Shown: positions 36,601-45,860, counted from the stretch's first letter. The stretch: DNA of 64,000 bases from Caprella mutica (GCA_947561585.1 CANNZV010002504.1:62001-126000); one strand, 5' to 3'. Translations and numbers: made by a program. The notes: a model not told the origin generated them from the letters alone.

Positions 36601-39600
36601 CGGAGGATGGACGCCCACCTGATACACTTATTGGTCAAACTCCATAGCCAATCAATGAGTAAGTAACCTTAAAAACATTATCATAAAAAATTATCCGCAA
36701 GGAACATTTTTTTTAAAACGATATTCTTAGTGGTTGCACCCTTATAATTTGTAATCTTAGAGGTGCTACACTTCAATAATGGCTTGAATTTTCTATTTTA
36801 GGCGACGGTAAACCAATACCCGATTGTGAAGGAGGAAAGTTCCCTTGCGACTGTCCTCCAAAGTACTACTTCCAGTACCCTGAGAACACCTGTGAACTCA
36901 GAGGACCAGATGAACAGCCAGAAACTTTGCCTTTCGACTTCAATAATCCAGGAAGTATGATCAACATTTTCGGTCCTGGGAAGCCACTTCATGAATATGA
37001 ATTTGGCAGTGAGTTTATATCATTTAAACGATCAACTATTTTCTAGAATAATATTTTGGGATTATTAAACCTATTTTTATGTTTTTAATTGAACATCATA
37101 GAATTTGTCGGGTTTCAATCATTATTTTCTGGGATGTTTTAGGCGATGGTAAACCAATTCCCGATTGTGAAGGAGGAAAATTCCCTTGCGACTGTCCCCC
37201 TGATTACTATTACCAGTATCCTGAGAACACCTGTGAACTCAGAGGAGCAGATGAACAGCCAGAATACGTCAATTTACCTACAGGTGGCTTGCCAAACTCC
37301 GGTGGAATATACTTACCTGGTCAACCACCATTTGACATATTCAATAGTGAGTATCATAATTGCTTTGAAAACTGATATATTAATTTACACAAATAATTTT
37401 ATGCTAAATCTACATTTATTTTCTAATTAGATAATTATTAATCTATTTCTATTTACTACATTCAAGTTATTCCTCGACCCAATTGCGAAAGTGGAAGTTG
37501 CGTCTGTCCTGGTGGTTTCCAATACAACCAAGAAAAGAATACCTGCGATCTGAATGCAGGTAGATAACATATTTTTGAGATCCTGTTAACACAAATTTCC
37601 TCTGAATTTTTCAATCTTAATTTCTGCTTAATACGGATTCAACTATCTGATGGATAATATTGAAAAGCGTACGTTTTATCTTTTTGTTAACTCAATTCCT
37701 CCTAATTCTTGGATTTTCCAGGAGAAGCAGATCCCTCTAACTACATTCCCTTCAACTTCCCCCAATACGGACACGGTGGGGGCGATTACCCCGACTATCA
37801 GGGAGCTCGTGAGTATAATTCCAAGCTATCCTCAAAATACTTAAAAAAAGATACTGAAGGGCCGTACACACGTAGGCTTTTTTTAGTCTTTCACTTTTTG
37901 CTAAGCTCCTGCTACTTTTTCCACGAGAATATAAGAAAAAGGGATATAATTGTTATTAATTTTAGTTGGTATCCGTGATACCTGCAGGTATCATGGATAC
38001 CAACTAAAATAAATAATAAATATACTGTTTTTTCTTATATTCTCGTGGAAAAAGTAGGAGAAGCTTAGCAAAAAGTCTGGTGGAAAGACTGAAATAAAAC
38101 CTACGTGAGTACGGTCCTTTAAAGTTTGTAGCTGTTTTAATTGACTTTTAGCTACTAACTTTTGAATAATCTATAGTCTGAGTCTTCTCTTTGTGTGATC
38201 CGGATTTATACCAGTACTCAGAGAGAAATTTATGGTGGGCCATAGAAAAGTAAGTGTTGAAGCGGTGTCTCCTGTTAATCTTCTATGCCCTCCCCCCCCC
38301 ACCATAACTCTCTCTGGGTACTGCTCTACTTATTGTCTAGAAAAGTAAAATTGAAATTAACATAGATGTGAAAATAAAGGAATATCGTTTCTATGATTAA
38401 AATTTATTAACATACTGTTATGGTAATTTTAAAGTATTACACTAAATAAATTAGCTAGTTCTGTGATTTAATATACAATTATTGGATTGACCTAATAAGT
38501 TGAATATTTGACAAATTAATTTCGTTAACATCACTTTTGAAAAAAAAAATAAAGTTAGTTTGGTTCCAAATTTTATAGCATATAATTAATTATGTTGGAG
38601 ATCGAAGAGAGTTAGTAAAGATTGTAACTTATAGTAGATATTTAATTTATTTCAAAATTTGGTTTTGGAAAAACTTATCAGAAAGCTGCGAAACATGAAA
38701 ATTTCTACCTAAAATTTGATATTCATTTACAAACATTGGAAGGCGATTTTCATCATCAGTCAAAGTAAAAAAAAATATTCCCACTGCTTAAAACGTCATC
38801 AATTTTATTGTTAGCTATTTTGAAATGAAGGAAGAGTTTGATTAGTGTGCTATCTGACACTTCTCATACACCATTAGCCATGGCCTATCCACTACCTGAG
38901 TGCCCCGATCCAAGAGGGGACCAGTGTTTCTGTCCCCCGGGGTACTTCTATCACCGTTCTCCAAAGAGTTGTCTACCCTCAGGGGACTCTTCCTATAATT
39001 ACAACATCAAGGGGGGTGGAGATCCCAAAACTACCCCTAGTGCTCCCAGTAGACCTGTTATTGTAGGACAGGGATATTCTGGAAGTACGTCATCATGATC
39101 ACTTTTATGTCTTCCTGTTTGGAGATTTGGTACACGTCCGATGATTAAAATGTTACTCATCATCCATCGTCAATAATTTTTTGTGTTCTGAATTCATCTG
39201 TTATGAATAATTCAAGTGTTCTGTAAACTCGTATTATCACTATGTTTATAATGATTATAAAAAAAAAATCTCGAAGAATTTATCAGCATTGTCGACCGTT
39301 GCCTGATTTTATGTGTTTCTGTTATTGTGATTCGATGATTGCATATATGCCAGTGTTAGTTCAGAAGATATTTTTCATTTTAATCATTCTTTGTTGAAGT
39401 ACTTAAGTTGAAATTCTCTACGTCTTGATCACGTACACGTTCGTCCTTTAAGTTATGGTTAAACGTACATATTCTTAAATGAACTTATTGGAAGAATTAT
39501 TTTTCGATAGTTTTTTTATAAATTGATTTACCAATTTTCCTCGTCGTATCTTTAATAATGAATATCACACTACCTCTCCATTCAGTGTCCTGCAACAGCC

Positions 39601-42600
39601 AGAACATTTGCCACGAGTACGCCTCTTGTGTTTTCGAACCAGAGGTTGAACTTCACATGTGCAAATGTAACCCTGGATTCATTGGTGATGGCTTCAATTG
39701 CATCAGACCAGGTGATTCTTGATGCAATTTATGATTTAGCTTTGAATAAAACCTACTTCGATAGAAATCAATTTTCATAAATATTCAAATAGATTTGTGA
39801 AAAAAAGATATTTCTTTTCAGACGTGTCATGCGATAGAGTGGACATATGTCATCCCAATGCCCAATGCATTTACGATGACTACGAGATGAGGTCCGTATG
39901 CATATGCAGTAATGGCTATGTCGGAGATGGTACCGTCTGTATTCCCTCTGGTTAGTATCGTCAATGCAACGATTCATTGTTCTTAAAGTAGCAAGACCAC
40001 CCACATCTATAAAATTTCACCAAACGATTTGTTTATATTCTCGAAGCTCTAGACATCTTATCTTTATTATTTTATTAATCTTGATCAATTTAGGAAATTT
40101 ACCTCCTTTTCCTTCCATCTACTATGAAATAATATGATCTAATAGTTAGTAACGATAATTTTCATCTATTTCAAAAAGGTATCAATTTCTTCTTTTCAGA
40201 CGAGTGCAGCAGTGTTCAGGATTGCGACATTAACGCTCAGTGTTCCTTTGACTCGCACACTCAGTCCTACAGATGCTCTTGCAACGAAGATTACACTGGC
40301 GATGGTAGAACATGCATTTCATCCATTGGTGAGGCAAAATATATCGATATTAGATAATAGGATTTTTTTTAATATCTTCCTTTATTAGCTGAAACAAAAG
40401 CTTGTTTCAATCGTTTCTAGAAATTATTGTTTTTGAGATTTTTAGTTTATTACTCGCAAAATGATAGGTATTCTATCTCCAACTTTCTAAACTGAAATAT
40501 TCGAGAAGGAGGTTTACCAATTTATATTTAACATTGTTACTATGTGTTTGCAGATATATGGTGTAATATTTAACCTTATTACTATGTGTTTGCAGATAGA
40601 GGATGTAACATCGATAACAATTGTCACCATCAAGCCGATTGCATCTACGATACTCTTACCCTCAGTCACAGGTGTCAGTGCATACCTGGCTACGAAGGAG
40701 ATGGCATGAGATGTACTGAAATACAGGTGAGAACAATAAGTTATAATCTCTATTAAGGGTAAGTTTGTAGTACCAGGTTACTTAATTAGGATCATAGTAC
40801 CCGGTAAGTTGGTATTAATGTAGATAACGATAATGCCCTCTAGTTCCAAAAGGTCAGATTGTTTCATAATCTACGTTAACGATTATTTTCCGACTACAGT
40901 CAGTTCTCAATAATTGAGTTATTACCTTATCGCTAAAGAATTTTGAATAAAATTCCAGCATATAGTATTTACATAACGGAATATTCTTGTGTTAAAACAT
41001 AGATTAATTGTGATTCTCAAATATTAAATCGATTTTATTTCCAAAGTTGAATTGCAAGACACTACAGAACTGCGGTCAACATGCCCAGTGTGTGGAATTG
41101 GGACAGAGTGATTTCAGATGCGTTTGCAGACAAGTGAGTATTTTAAAATGACTTCTTTATTATCAAACCGATATTTATTACTACTATATTCACAATGCTC
41201 AACAATCATCATCTTTTCATCTTTCCTGTCAGGGCTACACCGGTGATGGTTACTTCTGCCAGGCAACACAATCCTGCCAGCAAGACCCATCAATGTGCAA
41301 CTCGTATGCCTCCTGTCAGCCAGACCCATCATCTACTCTTGGCTTCTCCTGTCAGTGCCAGCGTGGATACATCGGTGATGGGTACTCTTGTATTGGTGAG
41401 TCAATGGTACTCTTGTATTGGTGAGTCAATGGTACTCTTGTATTGGTGAGTCAATGGTACTCTTGCATTGGTGAGTCAATGGTACTCTTGTATTGGTGAG
41501 TCAATGGTACTCTTGTATTGGTGAGTCAATGGTTCTCATGCATTGGTGAGTCAATGGTACTCTTGCATTGATGAGTCAATGGTACTCTTGCATTGGTGAG
41601 TCAATGGTACTCTTGCAATGGTGAGTCAATGGTACTCTTGTATTGGTGAGTCAATGGTACTCTTGCATTGGTGAGTCAATGGTACTCTTGCATTGGTGAG
41701 TCAATACAGAGAATCATTAATTAGAATATTTGTGTAATTTTAAATGCCTATCTCTATTCCAATGTATATAACTTTGTGATTTTTGGTCAATGAAGACTCG
41801 AGAATAACTAGTGCAATTTTCTCCAGAGGCCCCATCTTTCGAAAGTGATCTACTGCTTATAAACCAAGGCCTGTCTGTCCTGAGGATGCCTGTGGACCCT
41901 TTGCAGGCTGGTGGGGGGTACCCTATTTCTGTGGACCCCTTCATGAGTGCTGTTGGTGAGATCCATTTCTAGTGATGCTATGTTTTCAAAGCTACGTTTT
42001 AATTTTAATGATATTAATAAAGATTTTTTTGTATATAATAAATATCAACGAACAATGAAAGACCTTGAATTTAAATCATTGTAAGCTAATTTACATTTAA
42101 ATTTATTTTAAGTCATTGCGTAGGCTAATTTAAATTACGGATTTTTTTTCTAAATTTGAAAAATTTCCAGGTTCTGACATCGATTGTTTCTCCGGACGTT
42201 ATTTCTGGACTGACGTTAGAACGAGGTCCATCAGATCATCTAAATACGATGGCACAGAAAGGAGACCGGTTGTGATGGCTGGTGAGTTTTAACCTTTATT
42301 CGTGTGTCAGTTCTAGGAGAGTTGAATAACTAGAAATAAAAATAAATTTAATATTGTGATATTTAAAATATAATAAAGAAGTTTTTACGTTATAACGATA
42401 AGCTGAAAATTGCATATGATATGATAAGCAATTTTTTGATATTTATTAATGATGTAATAATAAATAACATTCTTACATATTCATCATTTTATCGAATTCA
42501 TTTAACTTGTTTTGGTTTTTGGTAAGGTTGTTTAATATTTATTTAAAAATCTACAAGAGGCGAACAACTTTCGTATTTTAGCTGAAAAATAAATCTGTAT

Positions 42601-44396
42601 GTAAAAGCATTTGACACGAATACCATGAGATTAATATAAAAATCGATCTTCGTAGGAACAATCGGGTCCCCCGAAGATGTCGCCGTTGACTGGATTTCCC
42701 GTAACGTCTACTGGACGGACTCGGAGAAAGATGAGATTACAGCGGCTGCACTGGACGGTGGAATGAGAAGGACTGTCATTTCAGGGGGTCTGGTGAATCC
42801 TAGAGGAATTGCTCTTCATCCTGGTAGAGGGTCAGTAAACCAATTTGACGGCTAGAATTAGAGATAATTAATTTGGTAGTTATCTACTTCTTGAAGATTC
42901 CTAAAGCAATGTACTTTTGGAGAAGAATTCCTATAACTTTCTTTGAGTCGATTCTTCCTTGTAAAAACTTTTCTAGAAAAAACACAATAATTTGAACAAA
43001 AATTCCTATCTCCTGTTAATCAACTAACGATCATTAATTGAGACAAACTTTTAAACAAAATATTACCATATCTTGTAAAATATGAATGGAATTTTTTTCC
43101 TTTTGTTTCTTAATTTCTTATTTCCTTTCAGACTTCTTTTCTGGTCAGACTGGAATAGAATGGGTCCCAAGATCGAATCCTCCGGTATGGACGGATCGGA
43201 CCGAAGAGTCTTAGTGGATGAGAATATTTCACTACCTAATTCTTTAGTGATTGACTATGACACATCAAACCTATGTTGGGCAGATGCTGGAACTCACAAA
43301 ATAGGTATATTACAAAGTTCATCATCACAACGGAATAATTCAGATGTCCAACTTGAAAAATTGAATCATTTCTAATTTTTTCTCAACCAGAAGTTACCAT
43401 ATGCTTAAATTTCTTAAGCGATTATTGTTTTAAATGTGATAGTTTCCAGCCTTTCAATCAGAGTGAGTGAATTTCTATCATGTGTTCGTTTTCAGAGTGT
43501 ATTGGTATCAATGGTATGGAGCGCAGGACAGTCATCAAAGGCCCCAACTACCCATTCGGTCTAACACTCCACAAACACCATTTCTTCTACACCGATTGGG
43601 AAGAGTAAGTTTCACACCCTTTGGAATTAATAGAAATGTGTGTTAACTTTCTTGTTACAATCATGCAATGTCCAGTCAAAAGAAACTTTACTAATTGTAT
43701 TGTTTGTAGATATTTTAAATTTGGTCTGGGTACACGACGACCTATTTGTAAAATTGGAAAATAATAGGAAATTTGAAAACTGTGATTTGTGAAATTAGCA
43801 TCATTTGGAAACACTTTTCTTTGATAGTACATATTTATTCAGTTGTATTAGGCGGAAAATAGGGTAAATGCTCAATGTAGACATTTTGTATATTAGAAGA
43901 CTAATGGAATGCCAACGACCGGAAAATGTCGAAATTTCGGGCACTAGATTTTATCTAAAATCCTTTTTCAATAGATTATTAATAGTAACTTTTTTTCTTG
44001 TTCTAGTGGTCGCATACACGCAGTTAATAAATACACTGGTCGCGAAGAACCTTCAAGACCCCCACCACCAGGGGGCTCTGGCAAACTATACGGAATTACT
44101 GCAGTGCAAGAGTCTTGTCCACCAGGTAAAACAACTAGTTGGCTTCAGAATAAATTTTAAATTGATTTGTAATCTTATCTTCTTTGAAGATTTAATTTAC
44201 GGAAAATTATCGTCTTTAAAAAAATCTTTTTTCCTCATTCTCTTTTTCAGTGTCTAACCAATGTCAGATGCAGAGAGGGGGATGTCCAGAAGACATGCTG
44301 TGTCTGCCCAATGGATATGGCGGTAGAATGTGCGCCTGCCCATCCAACCCATCCACTGATGGGGACTATAGGGGATGTACTGACATGAACAACTAG
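15686..44396 (+). CDS. Ndg: Nidogen (entactin), 42 exons, 2146 residues
   Basis: Secreted basement-membrane glycoprotein that in animals links laminin and collagen IV networks. Exons: 15686-15895, 19532-19668, 20586-20730, 21349-21421, 21648-21783, 21870-21931, 22207-22374, 22606-22736, 23181-23360, 23800-23923, 24481-24626, 27739-27823, 29216-29291, 30493-30686, 31028-31103, 31503-31696, 32002-32199, 32723-32962, 33055-33296, 33568-33688, 33978-34079, 34541-34765, 35034-35246, 35484-35921, 36802-37008, 37143-37346, 37467-37559, 37722-37808, 38878-39084, 39586-39711, 39822-39950, 40200-40328, 40596-40726, 41047-41133, 41233-41395, 41827-41955, 42171-42281, 42656-42830, 43132-43304, 43496-43604, 44007-44125, 44251-44396. 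All junctions are GT-AG with matching phases, totalling 6441 nt to TAG. Order: signal peptide, NIDO, EGF, G2F, EGFs, four-Cys insert, EGFs, LY propeller, EGF-like tail. It is much longer than the ~1250-1350 residues usual for nidogens, because of the central insert. Confidence 0.92.
16061..18860. repeat. 20-bp minisatellite in intron 1, about 139 copies, no indels
   Basis: The unit is AAATGAGAATGAAAAGCTTG. From 16081 to 18840 there are 138 consecutive 20-bp units without one insertion or deletion; a degenerate unit flanks each end. Nearly every unit contains a HindIII site. Variation is confined to a few positions (final G/A, AATG/AATA, AAAG/ATAG, GAAT/GAAA). Variant patterns recur as blocks: 16441-16600 is repeated unit-for-unit at 17161-17320 (720 bp apart), and a 'gagaaa...ctta / aataaa' unit pair recurs at about 17868, 18028, 18148 and 18628. 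This shows higher-order duplication. Confidence 0.97.
19322..19465. mobile_element. MITE, GGGTTGTGAC family, copy 1 (intron 1)
   Basis: The ends are GGGTTGTGACAATAT and ATATGGTCACAACCC (inverted), with an interior containing ATCTTAAGAATATCATAGACGA as in the other copies. TA precedes the left end; the right flank is not TA, suggesting decay. No coding sequence. Confidence 0.65.
19681..19863. repeat. 50-bp tandem repeat, ~3.6 copies, at the start of intron 2
   Basis: The unit ATTAACCCTATGTGGCATAA... (about 50 bp, ending near ACATCAACCAT) begins only 12 bp after the exon 2 donor. The copies differ by a few bases, and the last one is degenerate. Confidence 0.85.
20925..21090. repeat. Inverted-repeat element in intron 3
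   Basis: TTTTCTTTAGTCTATCAAGA near 20992 is complementary to the stretch around 21040-21065 (TGGTAGACTAAAGAAAA), and the outer sequence contains repeated CTATAGTGAA / TTCACTATAG words. It is probably a small foldback MITE and lies directly beside the next element. Confidence 0.55.
21097..21271. mobile_element. MITE, GGGTTGTGAC family, copy 2 (intron 3)
   Basis: TA-GGGTTGTGACAATATGC at the left and GCATATTGTCACAACCC-TA at the right form terminal inverted repeats with a TA duplication on both sides; about 175 bp. The inverted arms extend inwards (GATCCTAAAAATATCATAGAC against GTCTATGGTATTCTTAAGATC), so almost the entire element can fold. Confidence 0.8.
24131..24353. mobile_element. MITE, ACAGTGAAGCTC family, copy 1 (intron 10)
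   Basis: The left end ACAGTGAAGCTCGTGAGTTATGAAGT is mirrored at the right by GCTTCATAACTTCGGAACTTTACTGT (only the TTATGAAG and ACAGT(G/A)AAG(C/T)T words need match). An internal copy of TTCATAACTCGAG and a TTTTCTATGAT segment are shared with 31190-31441. About 223 bp, non-coding. Confidence 0.65.
25027..26113. mobile_element. Non-autonomous long-TIR DNA transposon, 1087 bp (intron 11)
   Basis: It begins CAGGGTGGCACAAAAAAAG and ends CTTTTTTTTGCGCCACCCTG-like in inverse, flanked by TATA on each side. The inverted repeats are about 200 bp long (25027-25230 against 25910-26113), with matching AAACCACAGTTTTAT, GAATTAAACATTCTACAGCG and AAGGGCTTG segments. The interior has no transposase motif. The ends and TA duplication fit the mariner/Tc1 superfamily. 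Confidence 0.85.
26312..27592. mobile_element. Candidate DNA element with repeated terminal GGTGGAA-type words, ~1.28 kb (intron 11)
   Basis: The left end (26312-26403) contains GGTAAATTCCACCGCGGAAA, GTTCCACCAGGAAG and TTCCACCGCGGAAG; the right end (27439-27592) contains the inverse words in at least seven tandem-like copies (GGTGGAACTTACC, GGTGGAATTTTCCGCG) and ends GAATTTACC. The interior is AT-rich without ORFs. Superfamily unknown; the multiple subterminal repeats suggest a transposase-binding array. Confidence 0.55.
27819..28628 (+). repeat. 22-bp minisatellite containing the exon 12 splice donor, about 36 copies
   Basis: The unit is AACAGGTAGGTACTGTTACCGT. The first unit straddles the exon 12/intron 12 junction (27823|27824): its AACAG is the exon end and its GTAGGT the donor. 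Three unit types occur: TTACCGT (the first nine or so and one later), TTACTCT and TTAATCT. Each unit carries AG|GTAGGT, and the later types also carry CTAAC, which resembles a branch-point sequence. The array is within intron 12. Confidence 0.97.
28690..28985. repeat. Two degenerate ~130-bp tandem copies in intron 12
   Basis: ACTTACTATGAGAGTT followed by a T-rich tract and GT(A/G)AGT(T/C)GAAACAACT occurs twice (about 28797-28858 and 28920-28978), with a weaker earlier partner near 28690-28745. No coding potential. Confidence 0.5.
29278..30153 (+). repeat. 19-bp minisatellite containing the exon 13 splice donor, about 46 copies
   Basis: The unit is GGGGATACTTACAGGTAAA. The first unit covers the last 14 nt of exon 13 (GGGGATACTTACAG, ending 29291) and the donor GTAAAG. 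Main variation is GGGG/GTGG/GAGG; one unit is 20 bp. Every unit keeps TTACAG|GTAAA. Within the reading frame the sequence immediately after the first junction is AGG TAA, so use of any later donor would insert an in-frame stop. Confidence 0.97.
31190..31441. mobile_element. MITE, ACAGTGAAGCTC family, copy 2 (intron 15)
   Basis: It shares ACAGTGAAACTC, TTATGAAGTATTACTTATTTCATAACTC-type words, TTTTCTATGAT and CTCGAGTGCTTCATAACT with 24131-24353, in the same order. The right end is decayed. Non-coding. Confidence 0.6.
32330..32640. repeat. AAGGTCAAGGTCA-type dispersed repeat in intron 17
   Basis: Two tandem ~130-bp units each contain AAATTGCCTGAAA-TTGGTG, a GGTCAAAG/AAATCAAGGTC segment and GGTCATTT(G/A)(T/G)AACTCAATAA; the second contains AAGGTTAAGGTCAAGGTCA. 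It ends near ACTACGGAGTGCCAGTTCTAGTT. Similar AAGGTCAAGGTCA repeats are common in several invertebrate genomes (from memory). The core contains the TCAAGGTCA half-site of monomeric nuclear receptors. Confidence 0.55.
35606..35895 (+). repeat. Ndg: In-frame ~84-bp coding repeat in exon 24, four copies
   Basis: The peptide unit is PFN(L/I)NNLGDLSKLYGMN followed by NDPNQQPSGP or a shorter linker. The first three copies are nearly identical at DNA level; the last is diverged (SNMYGMKKEPS). The unit contains no cysteine and follows the four-Cys module of exon 24, like a repeated linker. Confidence 0.9.
37856..38121. mobile_element. Large palindrome in intron 28 with TTGGTATCC...GGATACCAA core
   Basis: About 266 bp fold back on themselves around a CTGCAG centre. 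The inner core (37929-38040, ATATAAGAAAAA...TTTCTTATAT, with the 38-bp heart at 37966-38003) is shared with the palindrome at 62424-62608. The outer arms (CCGTACACACGTAGG..., GCTACTTTTTCCACGAGAAT) are inverted copies of each other but unrelated to the arms of the other palindrome. Confidence 0.85.
39586..41395 (+). other. Ndg: Nidogen exons 30-35: second EGF cluster (six domains)
   Basis: Each of exons 30-33 encodes one EGF (CNSQNICHEYASC, CDRVDICHPNAQC, CSSVQDCDINAQC, CNIDNNCHHQADC starts; each closes with a G-[YF]-x-G-D-G-x(3)-C block). Exons 34-35 encode a split EGF and a sixth (CQQDPSMCNSYASC ... GYIGDGYSC). Residues ~1572-1826. The G-D-G closing motif is typical of nidogen EGFs. Introns are phase 1 except around exon 34 (phase 0). 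Confidence 0.9.
40529..40600 (+). repeat. Ndg: Duplicated 3' splice site of exon 33
   Basis: ATTACTATGTGTTTGCAGATA occurs at the true acceptor (exon starts 40596), and the near-identical copy TTACTATGTGTTTGCAGATA ends about 44 bp upstream. Use of the upstream copy would read ATA TGG TGT AAT ATT TAA and terminate, so only the downstream copy gives full-length protein. Confidence 0.85.
41381..41705 (+). repeat. 25-bp minisatellite containing the exon 35 splice donor, 13 copies
   Basis: The unit is GGTACTCTTGTATTGGTGAG+TCAAT. Exactly 13 x 25 bp fit with no indels. The first unit covers the last 15 nt of exon 35 (GGTACTCTTGTATTG) and the donor GTGAGT (41396). Variation is TATTG/CATTG and single changes. 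The reading frame meets TGA in the second unit, so donor choice matters for the protein. Confidence 0.97.
41827..44396 (+). other. Ndg: Nidogen exons 36-42: LY/YWTD beta-propeller (G3) and C-terminal EGF-like tail
   Basis: LLLINQGLSVLRMPVD (exon 36) leads into five LY-type repeats with the WTD-like signatures GRYFWTDV, RNVYWTDS, LLFWSDWN, SNLCWADA and HFFYTDWE, and DG turns (KYDGTER, ALDGGMR, GMDGSDR). This is the G3 propeller that in nidogens binds laminin gamma chains. After the propeller, CPPGVSNQCQMQRGGCPEDM and a MCACPSN segment form a last EGF-like region before TAG at 44394-44396. Residues ~1827-2146. The donor after exon 38 is GTCAGT, chosen because it keeps frame into LLFWSD. Confidence 0.9.
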
Positions 44397-45540
44397 GGTG
44401 CTACTGGTACAATCTTTAACATGCTTTGAGTGAGACGTCATTGAAATGGACGTGGCGTTACTGAAATTGAACTGGTGACGTCATTGAAATGGACGTGGCT
44501 TTAAAGAAATTGAACTGGTGACGTCATTGAAATGGACATGGCGTTACTGAAATTGAACTTGTGACGTCATTGAAATGGACGTAACATTACTGAAATTGAA
44601 CTGGTGACGTCATTGAAATGGACGTAGCGTTACTGAAATTGAACTGGTGACGTCATTGAAATGAACATGGCGTTACTGAAATGGAACTGGTGACGTCATT
44701 GAAATGGACGTGGTGTTACTGAAATTGAACTGGTGACGTCATTGAAATGGATGTGGCGTTACTGAAATGGAACTGGTGACGTCATTGAAATGGACGTGGT
44801 GTTACTGAAATTGAACTGGTGACGTCATTGAAATGGATGTGGCGTTACTGAAATTGAACTGGTGACGTCATTGAAATGGACGTGATGTCATTGACTTAAC
44901 TTTAACGTCACTGATATGGAATTTATAAAACGTCATTCTTAAACATGAACGTATATAAATCATTAAATCAAATAATTAGGAATTACTTAGTTGAAAAATA
45001 ATTTGGTTTAATTTAATTCCTAAAATGTGAATTAAGGAATATTTTTCAATTTTACATATTATAGAAATTAACACAATTGTTTTATATCATGTAAATTTGA
45101 AACATATTATTTCAATTATTATTTTAACATAGTTAGGATTTTTAATAGTGGTGTTCATTTTTTATTTCAATTTTCACGAATTTATTTTTCCTTCACTTAT
45201 TTTATTCTATTATTTCAATGCTGTATCATCTCAAATACTCTATAGGTTCCATTAATGTAAATATTACTAGTTTATATACCAAAGGCAGGTTTCTTGTACC
45301 CCTATTACACTGTTTTCTTAGGTTTAGCTACTGAAAAAGTTAATTAAGAGGTTAATGTGAAGGCTCAATAGTGTTCTTAGGCTTAAATAGGTTCCCTAAT
45401 TTTAAATATAATTTAGGTAGTATTCAGTAGAAAATTAATATCCGATCAAATTCAGACAATCGATCAAATCTAACTACATTTACTCTCCTTTTAAGATGTG
45501 TGGTTTTTTTATCTGTAATTTTATTTAATAAACTATTAAA
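44397..45540 (+). other. Nidogen 3' flank / probable 3' UTR, with candidate polyadenylation signal
   Basis: The stop codon is followed by a 43-bp tandem array and then AT-rich sequence. The clearest AATAAA is at 45527-45532 (TTTAATAAACT), implying a 3' UTR of about 1.1 kb if used. No other candidate is as good in this stretch. Confidence 0.35.
44433..44890. repeat. 43-bp array with about ten TGACGTCA (CRE) palindromes
   Basis: Eleven units start with GACGTCATTGAAATGGACGT and continue to GAACTGGT; because each unit ends in ...GGT, units 2 onward (first at 44476, then 44519 and every 43 bp) read TGACGTCA, the full cyclic-AMP response element. The first unit is preceded by GA rather than T, so it lacks the full site. 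Degenerate CRE-like words (TGATGTCA, AACGTCAC) follow at 44885-44915. Confidence 0.92.
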
Positions 45541-45589
45541 ACTAATTTAGAGAATTATTTCACGCTATACAATGTTCCTCTTTTCAAAA

Positions 45590-45860
45590 GGAATTAAAGG
45601 TAAAACTCGTACAACGGACAGTACATGTACCGGAAAAGTGTCCGCTATGCTGAGCAATGGAAGCTATGCGTGATTAACATTCAGTTGGGGATTTAAATTT
45701 TGCAAGATTTCTTTAACAGCATTTCAAAGGAACGCTAATGAAGAAAAACAATCTCAGATTGTTATTAAATGAAAATCTTATAATATTTATATATATAACT
45801 AACTTATATAAATGAAATAAATAATAAAGTAGGTAAAACTGTAACTATTCTCCTATAAAA
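45590..45860 (+). repeat. Dispersed repeat family A, copy 3
   Basis: ACAACGGACAGTACATGTAC, a CCGGAAAAGTGTCC segment, GGGGATTTAAATTTTGCAAG, AACAGCATTTCAAAGGAACG and AACAATCTCAG match copies at 829 and 10385. This is the longest uninterrupted copy and includes the segment that in copy 1 is displaced by the mariner. Confidence 0.7.

Larger units (their letters stand above)
33055..39084 (+). other. Ndg: Nidogen exons 19-29: Pro/acidic linker and nine four-cysteine modules
   Basis: Exon 19 encodes a cysteine-free Pro/His/Asp-rich linker. Exons 20-27 and 29 each encode one compact module with the pattern C-x(4-7)-C-x-C-P-x-x-[YF]-x(6-8)-C, for example CEGGKFPCDCPPGYYFQYP followed by ENTC. Exon 28 is a cysteine-free linker. 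Exons 21-29 are bounded by phase 1 introns on both sides (exon 20 starts in phase 0), so modules can be duplicated or skipped without frame loss. Exons 23, 25 and 26 are nearly identical in their module part, indicating recent duplication. Residues ~859-1571. The module looks like the C-terminal half of an EGF domain; nidogens do not usually have it. Confidence 0.85.
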
